Positions 1 through 8,422 are shown, numbered from the stretch's first letter. The stretch is DNA of 64,000 nt from Candidatus Electronema sp. (GCA_026645415.1 JAPEVH010000014.1:1-64000); one strand, 5' to 3'. Program-made: numbers and translations. The notes: generated by a model from the letters alone, not told the origin.

Positions 1-48
1 GATGTGATTGTCAGCCGCCTTGACTGAGCGCACTTTCGGGCAATTCAT
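1..48 (-). CDS. Partial DUF2442-like protein, N-terminus only
   Basis: An ATG at 48-46 opens a minus-strand frame that stays open for 16 codons to the window edge (begins MNCPKVRSVKAADNHI). The pattern of a basic start, then V-x-x-V and D-N-x-I, is how small DUF2442 proteins begin. These are often found with DUF4160 or other toxin-antitoxin-like partners. It lies 28 bases downstream of the YgiT-type gene on the same strand, so the two may be co-transcribed. Only the first residues are visible, so the family call is tentative. Confidence 0.4.
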   Translation of the reverse strand, partial: MNCPKVRSVKAADNHI

Positions 49-76
49 AGCTTCACGAAAATTTCCCTATATTCTG

Positions 77-322
77 TCAAGCTGATTTCATAGATTCTCT
101 GGGCGAGAAATTCAGCATCTCAAGAGAAACATTTCGATTCAGCTCTTCTCTTGCATGGCGGAGCAGAATTTTATTCACTTCAGACGAAATATACTCTTCT
201 CCGCAATTCTCACAAATTTCTGAAGGAACCTGCTTGAAAACTAATATCGTTTCATCTTTTTCCAAGAGCACGGTTGAGAAGCCTTTTGCAGTCCTTCCGC
301 CAATACAGATTGCACATTTCAT
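77..322 (-). CDS. YgiT/MqsA-type zinc-finger protein (antitoxin-like)
   Basis: 81-residue protein. It has C-x-x-C near the N-terminus (CAIC) and a second pair in the form C-x-x-C-G-E (CENCGEE), which is the zinc-binding fold of MqsA N-terminal/YgiT-type antitoxins. The ATG at 322 is chosen because an AGGAAGGA ribosome site lies just upstream; a longer frame from a TTG at 343 lacks support. The family is normally paired with a small DUF4258 or MqsR-type toxin, but the upstream neighbour here is a non-coding repeat array, so no toxin partner is visible. There is no C-terminal helix-turn-helix as in full MqsA. The fold is clear; whether it acts as an antitoxin is inference. Confidence 0.7.
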   Translation of the reverse strand: MKCAICIGGRTAKGFSTVLLEKDETILVFKQVPSEICENCGEEYISSEVNKILLRHAREELNRNVSLEMLNFSPRESMKSA

Positions 323-353
323 TGATTTTTCCTTCCTCTTCAAACTATGTCAT

Positions 354-773
354 GGCCTTTTCTCCCTGCACTGCTTCCTTCTTTTGCGCGCTCAAGTGCT
401 CTCAAGGAAAGTGGCTGTCCTACTTTTGAGAGGAAAGGTACTTTTCTTTCTCAGGCAGCTCCTTTTAACGAATGTGCTACCTCTATTTAAAAGAGAGAGG
501 CTGCTCTTTAAGGAACGGACTGCTTCTTTTTTAAAGTTGTCTTGTCCTATTTAAAAGAGGACAGCTCCAACCAAGAAAAGTGCTGGTACTTTTTAAGAGA
601 GTACGAATGACTTTTACGAAAGAGGCTCTCCTCTTTTTAAGCGGAGACGTTCTTTTCATGAACGGAGAGCTGCTTTTCAAGAAAGCGGTGGCCCGTCCGT
701 TTCATTAGGCTGTGCGTTTTTCCCGCAAGCTGGCTCTCTGAATTCATGTTCCGGTTTTATCGAAATGTTCCTT
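354..773. repeat. Degenerate 21-bp-period array of quasi-palindromes (array 1)
   Basis: About 20 consecutive 21-bp units run without indels. Many units are their own short inverted repeat around a TTTTAA-like centre: the unit at 543-563 has arms TGTCCT and AGGACA, 480-500 has CCTCT/AGAGG, 627-647 has TCTCC/GGAGA and 648-668 has CGTTC/GAACG. The arms differ between units but still pair. Because 21 is a multiple of three, the minus strand reads as heptads with a recurring phenylalanine (TAFLKSS, SPFMKRT), but stop codons interrupt it. It fills the gap between the YgiT-type gene and the ATPase gene. Function unknown. Confidence 0.75.
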
Positions 774-806
774 GTCCAAACTTGTAGAGATACGGAGCTG
801 ATTCTG

Positions 807-2498
807 TCATGCAATAAGCTCTTGAACCTTCATTACAAACGGAGCAAACAAACTGAAGTCATCAGGATCGCTACGTTCCATAACGAGTTTTTCAAAATCT
901 CGCTTTCTTGACCCATCAAATTCTTCAATTGTATCACCCTTACTTAAAGTTGTAGACTTGATCATGCCTGAGAACAGGCTTTCAGGAAATAAGTTTTCAA
1001 TGCCTTTTTTCGCCAGATTATTATCGTTATTCTTTTCAAAAATAAAAGGATAAGTGTTGTTAGAGGCAGTGAGCTTATTGTATTTAGACCAAACATCGCA
1101 ATCCCAAACAAATAGTACGTTGTTATCATGCTGTACTTTTGTGAAGAAATCAAACAAAGTTCTGAGCTGGGAATCTCCAGTGATGGATTCCAAGTCATCT
1201 AAAATGTTCACTCCATTTATTCCCTTGAGTTTTAGAGCCTTACGTAAAAAAGAAGTATTATAGCCTTCTGTGATAATGGTTAATTTTTCATGGGCGACCT
1301 CATCAAACACTTTCAGCCCTTCATCAAGGGTGGCATAACCTTGGGTAAGGATTGCCAAAGCCTTTTGTCTGGTTGTCTTGATAATCCGCTCGGCACCGCT
1401 CGGATTCATAACATGAATCGAATTTTCTGGTGCTAAAGCAATGGTGGTAGGAGAATGAGTGACAAGAATAACTTTGACGGATTGACGAAGAAATACATCC
1501 TCTATGACTTCAAGCATATTTTTCATCATAGAGGGATGCAGCGATGCGTCCACTTCATCAAGCAGCAATACATCTGGAAAGAGCTTGTCGGCAGATGCTT
1601 TATAAACGGAGGCGACCAGAGCCATAAGCACCTGTTCGCCAGAGGAGAGACTACTAAAATCTATCTGAAGTTTTTCTTTTTTGGTATGACGTAGCTTGAG
1701 CTGGAAGTTTTTAAAAATATCTTCACCCTCTGGTGAATTCACCCTGTATGTTACTGTATTGAATTTTTCAAGTATTTGATTGACTATATCCCAAGGTTTC
1801 TCTCCGTGCTTCCTAATGAATTCATCTTCTGACAGTGCCGGATAATTCTTATTATATTTTTCATTCTGGTATTCGTGAAGCTGATTTTGTTGATATTTTA
1901 CATAGTAATCCCAAAATACACGTCCAAGTTGATTTGGCAGGAAATCGTTCTTGACGATGAATGGTTTATACAGAGAAAGAAAATCATCATGTTCAATACC
2001 ATCTATTCCATACGGCAGATTTCTTGCCATTGCATAGATACCTTGCGCTTGCTGGGTGTTCTTCAGTTTTGCCTGATTGTACCAATTTTCAAGTCGTTGT
2101 CCGTAAGAATTAACTATAGGCTCTTTTATCTCTAAAAATGGTGTGTTGGAACTCACGCATTTCTGCTTAATAACTTCATAATCATCACCTAATGACGAAA
2201 GCCAGCTTTTTGCAGTGTTTTTAATCTGCTGTTGATAAAATTGCCATGCCGTCTCTTTTTCAGCTAACAATTGATGAGATGTTAAAACAGGTTCATTATC
2301 TAACTTAAATGTTGCGTAGTTAAACAGCACGATCCTGGGCTGATTCATTCCTATGATTTGTATGCTTTGTTTTGCGATGGCGGATAATAGGTGACTTTTC
2401 CCTGAGCCATTCACACCAGTCAACACTGTAAAATCAGGGAGTTCAGTTTGCGCCAGCTCAGTGATGGAAAGATGTGGTTTTTGAAAGTCGAGAATCAT
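807..2498 (-). CDS. AAA ATPase of the OLD-like/AAA_21 type with TOPRIM-like C-terminus
   Basis: About 563 residues. Walker A GVNGSGKS lies near the N-terminus, the ABC-type signature is LSSGEQ, Walker B is LLLDEVDASLHP, and the H-loop is VTHSP. This is the SMC/RecF-like ATPase layout of OLD-family proteins. The C-terminal third has ITEG followed by an acidic VWDCD strand, resembling a TOPRIM nuclease core, though the fit is loose. The ATG at 2498 is preferred: GGAAA lies upstream and the protein then starts with the family's first strand (MILDFQ). A TTG at 2561 would add 21 residues with no ribosome site. It follows the exporter gene by about 100 bases. Such solitary ATPases often belong to defence modules, but no partner is seen here. 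Confidence 0.75.
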   Translation of the reverse strand: MILDFQKPHLSITELAQTELPDFTVLTGVNGSGKSHLLSAIAKQSIQIIGMNQPRIVLFNYATFKLDNEPVLTSHQLLAEKETAWQFYQQQIKNTAKSWLSSLGDDYEVIKQKCVSSNTPFLEIKEPIVNSYGQRLENWYNQAKLKNTQQAQGIYAMARNLPYGIDGIEHDDFLSLYKPFIVKNDFLPNQLGRVFWDYYVKYQQNQLHEYQNEKYNKNYPALSEDEFIRKHGEKPWDIVNQILEKFNTVTYRVNSPEGEDIFKNFQLKLRHTKKEKLQIDFSSLSSGEQVLMALVASVYKASADKLFPDVLLLDEVDASLHPSMMKNMLEVIEDVFLRQSVKVILVTHSPTTIALAPENSIHVMNPSGAERIIKTTRQKALAILTQGYATLDEGLKVFDEVAHEKLTIITEGYNTSFLRKALKLKGINGVNILDDLESITGDSQLRTLFDFFTKVQHDNNVLFVWDCDVWSKYNKLTASNNTYPFIFEKNNDNNLAKKGIENLFPESLFSGMIKSTTLSKGDTIEEFDGSRKRDFEKLVMERSDPDDFSLFAPFVMKVQELIA

Positions 2499-2600
2499 GA
2501 TATTTCCAATTGCCGCAATACGTTTTAGCTGAACAAGAGTTTCCTCCCCGACAACACCCAAAATAAGATGTCGTCGGGAAAGCCATTACTCTATCACCCC

Positions 2601-5228
2601 TCAGCTCTTCTGCGCAAACGCCTTCAACTCTCGCTTGAACACCCAACCTTTCATCACCGTCAAAAGGGCAGGAAGAATCCACAGGGTCGCAAAGCCAGAG
2701 TAGAACATGATCGTGGCCAAGAACACGCCCACAGTCTGATACGGAATCAGCGGCGCAAGCAGCAGCGGTGTGAAGCCAACCGCAATCACAATGATATTGC
2801 GGAGAATCGCCCGCGCAGGCTCATCAAACATATCTTTGATTGCTGCATTCCAATCGCCAGTTTTTGCCATGGTCATCCGGGTGCGCTGGAGGAAATGAAT
2901 GGCAAAGTCAACGGCCAAGCCCAAGGCCAGCGAGGAGAGCACGGCCACTGGCATGTCGTAATCTTTACCGATCAAGCCAATGAAACCATAAATAAAGCCA
3001 ATGGTAAAGGTCAGCGGAATCATTGCCAGCAGGCCCCACGTCAGCGAACGGAAGAGGAACGCCATCATCAAGAAGACCAGTGCAAAACTGGACAGAAAGG
3101 ACTCCATCATGCCGACAACCATCTTGTTCTGCCAAATCACATTGATATAGGTCAGGCCAGCCCATTCGTGCTTCAGCTCAACTGGTGGCGGATTGCTGGT
3201 CAGATACTGCTCCACATCGGCAATCACCCGCTCCATGTCCTTGTTGTCGCCACTGCGCAACTGAATCCAGAGATTGGCCTTCGTGTAATCTGGGTTGACT
3301 AAATGCCAAAGATCATCGGGTTTATGACTGTTCTGGAAGGACATCAGCGTCTCAGCTACCGCATTAACGCTCTCAGGGATGGTGAAATACTGCGGCTTGC
3401 CTTCATACAGTTCCTGATGCACCTTCTTAACTACATCACTGATGCTATTCGACTTGCCTACGTCACCCTGCTTGGCTATATGCGCCTGAAACTGAGCAAT
3501 ATAGTTCAGTACGTCTGGCCGTTTGAAGATTTCCTTGCGGCTGCGCACTTTGTCAATCGCATTAATTGCTGCTGTCCAGAAATCATAGCCTGCATCGTCA
3601 TCTGCGGCAACCTTGTCTAGCTCGCCATTCCATGCCTCAGTCAAGTTGTCTAAGAACTCAGTGCCGGTCTTGGCATCTGTCGCCTCTCCAGTGAGGCTAT
3701 TTAAGGCCGTTTCTTTCAGCGTTTGATTATCACTGGCCAAAGAATCCACTTCTTTTTTCAGCAAATCATCAGCCTCAGCAATAGTCAGTTCTTTGGTATT
3801 GCCAGACAAAACTAAATAGGCTTCATAGGTGCCGCCAAAGTGTTTGTTTAGCACTCGGTCTGCCACCCGTATTTCATGGGTTTTCTTAAACCATTTGACA
3901 GGATTATCATTAACCTGAATCATCAATATACCAACCACGCCAATGATCATCACGCCAATATTTACGCCAATAACTAACCAAGGCCGACCAGAGGCTGTCT
4001 TGCCAATCCAGCGCAGATGCCGGTTAAGCGGCGAATTACTGTGATCTGCATGATCCGCAGAGGCTCCGAAACTTTCCAGCTTGCTCTCAGGAATGAGCAT
4101 GATATAGGCTGGGATAAAGAGGATAGTCATTACCCAAGCCAGCATGATACCAATACCAACAAAAAGACCAAAGGCTTGTACTGGCGGAATTGGAGTCCAT
4201 GCTAAAGAGAGAAAACCAGCAGAAGAGGTAAGCGAGGTAAAGAGCATCGGCCAAAATAGATCACCCATCACATGCACCAAGGTCTCCTTCCGATTTTTTA
4301 TCCGTTGGTACAGATCAAAAAACTCTGAAAGGATATGCACCGAATCCACCACCGCAATCGGCATAATGAAGATCGGAATCATCGAACTCATGATATGCAG
4401 GGTATGACCAGTACCAATCAATAGGCCCATAGTGATAATCACGGCGCAGAAAGCAAGAATCATCGGCGCAGTAATGAGCTGGAGATTGCGGAAGAAATAG
4501 TACATGAGCAGGAAAATCATCAGCATGGCCATAGGTGCAGAAATCGCCATCTGAATGAACATTTCCTTGCCAAAGGTGTCTTCTGCTACAGGCAAACCCG
4601 TGATGTGGAACTCATCGCCATTCGCAGGCCCAAGTTCTTGGATTTTTTCTCGCAGTCGCTCGGCAGTGGCATGAGCAAAATCTTTTTGAGTGATCGGCAA
4701 ATAGATGGCTAAGGCTTTGCCGTCCTCAGAAACCATAGTTCCTTTAAAGAGCGGATTGGCCAACGCTGCATCACGAATTTTCAGAGCAGCTTCCTTGGTG
4801 GTAGGCGGCTCCTGCATCAGCCATTCAAAGCGCACTTGGCCCAGTCCAGCTTGGAGAATATTGTCCACGTTATCTGGGGCGATGATGTCCCGGCCAACTA
4901 CCCGTCGTTCTGGGTCGTCTGGGTCAGCTAATGTGGCAGCAAACTTACTCAGGGTGTAAACTTTTTTCAGCGTCTCAGGATTGAATACGCCATCTGGATT
5001 CTGCTCATTGACGACACCGAGCACGACCACATCATGGAGATTGAACTCTTTTTTAGTCTGGGCATGAAAAATACGGACTGGCTCGGTTGCAGAGAGCATG
5101 TTTTCTGGATCAGTGTCCACATGCACCCGCACAATGAAGACCCCAATAATCAGCGTGACCAGAATCATGGCCGCGATGACCGCCTTTGGCTTCCGCAGAG
5201 AGAAGCCGATGATTCTTTCTATTTGCAT
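2601..5228 (-). CDS. RND/MMPL-family exporter
   Basis: 875 residues with the duplicated RND plan: one N-terminal membrane helix (about 15-35), a soluble periplasmic domain, a bundle of about five helices (about 220-390), then a second half with helix ~420-440, another soluble domain (about 445-690) and a last helical bundle (about 690-865). It belongs to the MMPL/SSD branch, which moves lipids or other hydrophobic compounds across the inner membrane, usually by proton motive force. The ATG at 5228 has a good AGGGAGA ribosome site. The ArsR-type repressor gene ends only 37 bases upstream on the same strand, so the pump is probably controlled by it. No periplasmic adaptor or TolC-like gene is adjacent. 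The substrate cannot be read from sequence. Confidence 0.85.
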   Translation of the reverse strand: MQIERIIGFSLRKPKAVIAAMILVTLIIGVFIVRVHVDTDPENMLSATEPVRIFHAQTKKEFNLHDVVVLGVVNEQNPDGVFNPETLKKVYTLSKFAATLADPDDPERRVVGRDIIAPDNVDNILQAGLGQVRFEWLMQEPPTTKEAALKIRDAALANPLFKGTMVSEDGKALAIYLPITQKDFAHATAERLREKIQELGPANGDEFHITGLPVAEDTFGKEMFIQMAISAPMAMLMIFLLMYYFFRNLQLITAPMILAFCAVIITMGLLIGTGHTLHIMSSMIPIFIMPIAVVDSVHILSEFFDLYQRIKNRKETLVHVMGDLFWPMLFTSLTSSAGFLSLAWTPIPPVQAFGLFVGIGIMLAWVMTILFIPAYIMLIPESKLESFGASADHADHSNSPLNRHLRWIGKTASGRPWLVIGVNIGVMIIGVVGILMIQVNDNPVKWFKKTHEIRVADRVLNKHFGGTYEAYLVLSGNTKELTIAEADDLLKKEVDSLASDNQTLKETALNSLTGEATDAKTGTEFLDNLTEAWNGELDKVAADDDAGYDFWTAAINAIDKVRSRKEIFKRPDVLNYIAQFQAHIAKQGDVGKSNSISDVVKKVHQELYEGKPQYFTIPESVNAVAETLMSFQNSHKPDDLWHLVNPDYTKANLWIQLRSGDNKDMERVIADVEQYLTSNPPPVELKHEWAGLTYINVIWQNKMVVGMMESFLSSFALVFLMMAFLFRSLTWGLLAMIPLTFTIGFIYGFIGLIGKDYDMPVAVLSSLALGLAVDFAIHFLQRTRMTMAKTGDWNAAIKDMFDEPARAILRNIIVIAVGFTPLLLAPLIPYQTVGVFLATIMFYSGFATLWILPALLTVMKGWVFKRELKAFAQKS

Positions 5229-5265
5229 AATTTTCTCCCTGTTTTTCTGTAAAAAGCTGCTCTGT

Positions 5266-5553
5266 TCAGGAAATACTACAGAAGAGCTGCTTCATGGTCT
5301 TCATTAACTCAATAACCCGCTGATCAGCAATTCGGTTATAGACAAAGTTTGCCTCCTTACGAGAGGCGATAATACCCTGATTACGCATAATGTTCAAATG
5401 TTGGCTGATGTTAGCTCCGCTGGTTTGCATCTCTTTCCGTATCTCACCGACTGACAGCTCACTGGTTTGCAGCAGACAGAGGATCTGTAGGCGAATGGGA
5501 TGAGAAATAGATTTAAGCAGAAGGGCAAGATTGTTGACTTCGCTTTCGATCAT
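5266..5553 (-). CDS. ArsR-family repressor of the YgaV/BigR/SqrR persulfide-sensor type
   Basis: 95 residues from the ATG at 5553, with AGGT upstream. It is a winged helix-turn-helix protein very like E. coli YgaV: SHPIRLQILCLL, ISQHLNIMRNQG and a C-terminal LFC. The arsenic/metal motif ELCVCDL is absent (ELSVGEI here). Two cysteines, C26 and C92, lie 66 residues apart, matching the spacing of the reactive pair in SqrR (C41/C107), which forms a polysulfide bridge with sulfane sulfur. It is the first gene before the RND exporter, and a perfect palindrome lies just upstream. Role by homology: derepress the exporter when reactive sulfur rises. The longer frame from 5589 would run through the palindrome and was not used. 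Confidence 0.85.
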   Translation of the reverse strand: MIESEVNNLALLLKSISHPIRLQILCLLQTSELSVGEIRKEMQTSGANISQHLNIMRNQGIIASRKEANFVYNRIADQRVIELMKTMKQLFCSIS

Positions 5554-5566
5554 TGTACCTAGAGTT

Positions 5567-5586
5567 ATAGTTAAGTATTTAACTAT
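5567..5586. promoter_or_regulatory. Candidate ArsR-type operator
   Basis: Perfect 8-bp inverted repeat, ATAGTTAA and TTAACTAT, separated by GTAT. A further half-site-like TTAACTAC follows at 5591-5598. It lies 14 bases before the repressor's ATG and faces the divergent rubredoxin gene about 125 bases away. An AT-rich palindrome in this place is what ArsR/SqrR-type repressors bind, so autoregulation is likely. Confidence 0.65.
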
Positions 5587-5711
5587 CAACTTAACTACAC
5601 GGCCTCACTCTGTCAAGCAATTTTTTCTGTCGCTCTCTGCGGTGCTACGTATTATACTCTTTTCTATTGTAAGAGCTGCTTCTCAACCTATTATATTTGG
5701 AGGAAACATCA

Positions 5712-5870
5712 ATGCAGAAATATGAATGTCCCTGTGGTTACATCTACGATCCAGCAGAAGGCGACTTGGATAACGGTATCGAGCCAGGCACTGCCTTTGA
5801 GGATTTACCCGCTGACTGGGTCTGCCCAAAATGCCAGGCTGAACAAGAGCATTTCTTTGAGGCAGACTAA
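5712..5870 (+). CDS. Rubredoxin
   Basis: 52 residues, too short for many gene finders. It has [10 protein letters not shown], the [13 protein letters not shown] second knuckle and overall rubredoxin length. It carries one iron held by four cysteines and acts as a cytoplasmic one-electron carrier, often in oxygen or superoxide detoxification in anaerobes. The first knuckle reads C-P-C-G, with one residue between the cysteines instead of the usual two. The ATG follows a strong GGAGGAAA site. It is divergent from the repressor/exporter pair; no rubredoxin partner enzyme is adjacent. Confidence 0.93.
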   Translation: MQKYECPCGYIYDPAEGDLDNGIEPGTAFEDLPADWVCPKCQAEQEHFFEAD

Positions 5871-5882
5871 CTGCTTTCCTCT

Positions 5883-5913
5883 GCTGATCGGCTGCCAGCT
5901 CCTGCCGGTCAGC
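5883..5913 (+). terminator. Possible weak terminator after rubredoxin
   Basis: GCTGATCGGC pairs with GCCGGTCAGC (one G-T pair) across an 11-base loop, followed by a short, broken T-rich stretch. The position just after the rubredoxin stop is right, but the T-run is poor. Confidence 0.4.
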
Positions 5914-5950
5914 TTTGCTGTCTTATGATTCTCTGACAAGTGACTTGATT

Positions 5951-6805
5951 ATGTTTCCATTCCGCATATCCGTTGTTGCCTTGCTTTTTTTCTTCCTTGC
6001 CTTGCCGCTGTCTAGTCCTGCTCAAGCCACAGACAGTCTTGATGAAACGCAAAGCCTTGTCTTAAAAAGCCAAGCTGTTTTTAACAGCTTTATGCACGAT
6101 CCCAAGCAGGGCTGGTTTCATGACAATGTGAATCAGGCTTATGGTATTTTTATTGTTCCGCAGATGCTCCGAGGTGGCTTTATTCTTGGTGGGGCAGGTG
6201 GTTCTGGGGCACTGTTGGTGCGCGACCGGCGCACAGGGACATGGAGCTATCCAGCCTTTTATACAATGGGTTCTCTGTCTCTTGGCCTGCAAGTAGGAGC
6301 AGATGCTTCTGAATTGGTATTGATGATCATGACCGAGCAAGGCTTGAATGCCATGCTTTCAACCGAGATAAAGGTAGGTGCTGATATTTCTGTCGCTGCT
6401 GGGCCAATAGGTAAGAATGCCAAGGCGCAGACTGCGGATGTGCTGGCCTTTGGTCGTTCTAAGGGCTTATTTGGTGGTGTTTCTGTTGAAGGAGCGGTTA
6501 TTACACCTCGTGACAGGTGGAACAGTGCCTATTATGGCGGTGGTATGATCTCGCCAATAGATATTCTCATGCGTCGCTTAGTGAGCAATTCTCAGGCAGA
6601 GCCGCTGCGCTTGGCCATGCCGGGCAGTAGAGCACAATCCTTGCAGCAGCCGAGTTATTTTAGCAATAATCAGAATCAGGGCTATGACACTGACTATCCA
6701 CCACCTATGTCTCAAGAAGAACCAGGTACAGGTTACGCACCTCAAAGCGGCGCACCTAAGCCTTGGCGGAATCCCGACCAACAGGTAGAACCAATTGGCT
6801 ATTAA
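5951..6805 (+). CDS. Secreted SYLF-domain (Ysc84-like) lipid-binding protein
   Basis: 284 residues from the ATG at 5951. A signal peptide is clear (hydrophobic LLFFFLALPL, cleavage after SSPAQA). Residues about 40-215 form a SYLF domain: GIFIVPQMLRGGFILGGAGG, then GSLSLGLQVGADASELVLMI and the FGRSKGLFGGVSVEGAVI block. SYLF domains bind phosphoinositides or acidic lipids. The C-terminal 70 residues are rich in Pro, Gln and Tyr and look disordered. An upstream ATG at 5915 would put charged residues before the signal peptide and is not preferred. A clear terminator follows, so it is probably a single-gene unit. Confidence 0.85.
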   Translation: MFPFRISVVALLFFFLALPLSSPAQATDSLDETQSLVLKSQAVFNSFMHDPKQGWFHDNVNQAYGIFIVPQMLRGGFILGGAGGSGALLVRDRRTGTWSYPAFYTMGSLSLGLQVGADASELVLMIMTEQGLNAMLSTEIKVGADISVAAGPIGKNAKAQTADVLAFGRSKGLFGGVSVEGAVITPRDRWNSAYYGGGMISPIDILMRRLVSNSQAEPLRLAMPGSRAQSLQQPSYFSNNQNQGYDTDYPPPMSQEEPGTGYAPQSGAPKPWRNPDQQVEPIGY

Positions 6806-6826
6806 ATAGACATTATTCAACAGCCC

Positions 6827-6860
6827 AAGCCGGAGACGAAACACGTCTTCGGCTTTTTTT
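6827..6860 (+). terminator. Rho-independent terminator
   Basis: Stem AAGCCGGAGACG / CGTCTTCGGCTT with a 5-base loop (one G-T pair), running straight into seven T residues. It ends the SYLF gene. Confidence 0.88.
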
Positions 6861-6889
6861 ATCCCTTTCACAAATAGGAGTTTGTTCAG

Positions 6890-7666
6890 ATGGCTTGGCT
6901 CGCTGATCCACAGGCATGGATTGCCTTTCTCACCCTTGTCCTTCTCGAACTTGTGTTGGGTGTGGACAACGTGATTTTCATCTCTATTCTTGCGGGAAAA
7001 CTGCCTATACACGAACAAGGCCGGGCACGTACTACTGGCATTCTTCTGGCGATCTTTTCCCGTGTCCTGCTCCTTCTTTCGCTGTCATGGATTATCGGGC
7101 TAACCGAGCCGCTGTTTTCCCTGTTCAGCTATGAAATTGCTGGCCGAGATATTATTTTGCTACTTGGTGGTCTGTTTCTCATTGGTAAAAGCACCCATGA
7201 AATCCATCAGAAGCTGGAGGGAGAGGAAGAGCATGGCACTGATGGCAGCAGAAGAGCATGGCCGTCTTTTCTCAGTGTGATTATTCAGATACTCCTGCTT
7301 GATGTAGTGTTCTCTCTTGATTCAGTCATCACCGCAGTGGGTATGGTTGATCAGCTTCCAGTGATGATTGCCGCTGTCATAGTTGCAGCTATTGCCATGA
7401 TTTTTCTTGCCGGAGCGATCAGCAATTTTGTGAATCATCATCCCACAGTCAAAATGCTGGCCCTGAGCTTTCTTTTGCTGATTGGTTTCACCTTAATTGT
7501 TGAGGGGCTACATCAACATATTCCTAAAGGTTATATTTATTTTGCTATGGCCTTTTCAGTCTTTGTCGAAGTCCTCAATTTACGACTTAAGAAAGGAAAA
7601 GCAAAACCGGTTACGTTGCGGAGTGCCTATAGCGAACACGACAAGAGGATGGGAATAGATTCTTAG
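6890..7666 (+). CDS. TerC-family integral membrane protein
   Basis: 258 residues, about seven membrane helices. Both TerC signature blocks are present: LELVLGVDNVIFI in the first helix and LLDVVFSLDSVITAVG after the central loop, carrying the acidic residues that line the ion path. The family includes manganese exporters and tellurite-resistance TerC; this short form without CBS domains is like YgdQ/YoaE N-terminal domains. A ribosome site AGGAG precedes the ATG. It stands alone, about 23 kb from the TerD/TerY island, so any link with that island is only by family. Confidence 0.9.
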   Translation: MAWLADPQAWIAFLTLVLLELVLGVDNVIFISILAGKLPIHEQGRARTTGILLAIFSRVLLLLSLSWIIGLTEPLFSLFSYEIAGRDIILLLGGLFLIGKSTHEIHQKLEGEEEHGTDGSRRAWPSFLSVIIQILLLDVVFSLDSVITAVGMVDQLPVMIAAVIVAAIAMIFLAGAISNFVNHHPTVKMLALSFLLLIGFTLIVEGLHQHIPKGYIYFAMAFSVFVEVLNLRLKKGKAKPVTLRSAYSEHDKRMGIDS

Positions 7667-7690
7667 TGCCTATCGGTTTTTCATCTCAAT

Positions 7691-7724
7691 AAAAAAGGCT
7701 CGTCATGTACAGAGATGACGAGCC
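7691..7724 (-). terminator. Rho-independent terminator between convergent genes
   Basis: Perfect 10-bp stem GGCTCGTCAT / ATGACGAGCC with an 8-base loop. On the minus strand it is followed by six T residues, so it mainly ends the small secreted-protein gene at 7748. It may also stop transcription from the TerC gene. Confidence 0.85.
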
Positions 7725-7747
7725 AAGTTAACGAGGTCAAGAATATC

Positions 7748-8023
7748 TTAGCTTCCTGCTTTATTGGATTCACAGGAAGAAGGACAAACTTCCACCACGT
7801 AGAGATCATGATCCTTTTCCGGTAGAATATGAATATGAGCCTGATTTTCTCCAGCTCCCAACTCTAAGCCTGCACTTTTAGCTAACTTCACACCCAAAGT
7901 AAATGCTTCATCTATAGTTTTTGCATCACCTCTGATGCAGTTTTTATCGGAATCAGCAGCCTGAGCCAAATTGACGACAAGTATTGCAGCGACTGCGCAA
8001 CCTGCGATAATAATCTTTTTCAT
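7748..8023 (-). CDS. Small exported cysteine-containing protein, unknown function
   Basis: 91 residues. MKKIIIAGCAVAAILVV and an AQA-like cleavage site make a signal peptide, leaving a mature protein of about 68 residues with three cysteines (one early, two in CPSSC near the end). This suggests disulfides in the periplasm. The middle has a conserved-looking helix (TIDEAFTLGVKLAKSAGL). A good AGGAGGAGA site precedes the ATG and a strong terminator follows, so it is a real, monocistronic gene. No family is recognised. Confidence 0.7.
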   Translation of the reverse strand: MKKIIIAGCAVAAILVVNLAQAADSDKNCIRGDAKTIDEAFTLGVKLAKSAGLELGAGENQAHIHILPEKDHDLYVVEVCPSSCESNKAGS

Positions 8024-8422
8024 GATTGTCTCCTCCTATACGATACTGAACCGGCTACCTCAAGCAGATTCATATAATGATATTTTTTATTGGCAATACT
8101 TCCTAAGTAAAGTTTATAGAAAAAATAATGAACTTGTCAATTTTTTTCTTAATCGTTCTTTACTAATCACAATGTATTTAGTAAAATAATTAATTATGCT
8201 GGATAAAATGTTATGCCTGATGAGAGGCATATAGCCTTTCACGCCATCTGCCTTCCCCTCCGAATGTACATTTGAAAAAAACTCGATCCTACGTTCCAGT
8301 TTGCCGCCGCTACTCTTGACAAACAGGGCCGTGCTCCGCATGTTGGCAAGTTAGGTATTTTGTTCCATCACAGCAGCATCTTACCTTGAAGAATCCAAGC
8401 TGAGTAGTTGCACTTACAATTT
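8024..8422. other. Intergenic region, no gene seen
   Basis: About 400 bases between two minus-strand genes. It is AT-rich at 8080-8200 and must hold the promoter of the small exported protein. Short frames on either strand have no ribosome sites or recognisable products. Confidence 0.5.

Noticed and set aside
354-773. CRISPR or a protein-coding gene on either strand of array 1
   Set aside because: Units differ in sequence and have no spacers; both strands have stop codons within the array and no ribosome site, so a coding role is not supported now.
2568-3302. 244-residue plus-strand frame
   Set aside because: It lies antisense to the well-supported RND exporter, is rich in His, Arg and Gln with no family pattern, and has no ribosome site.
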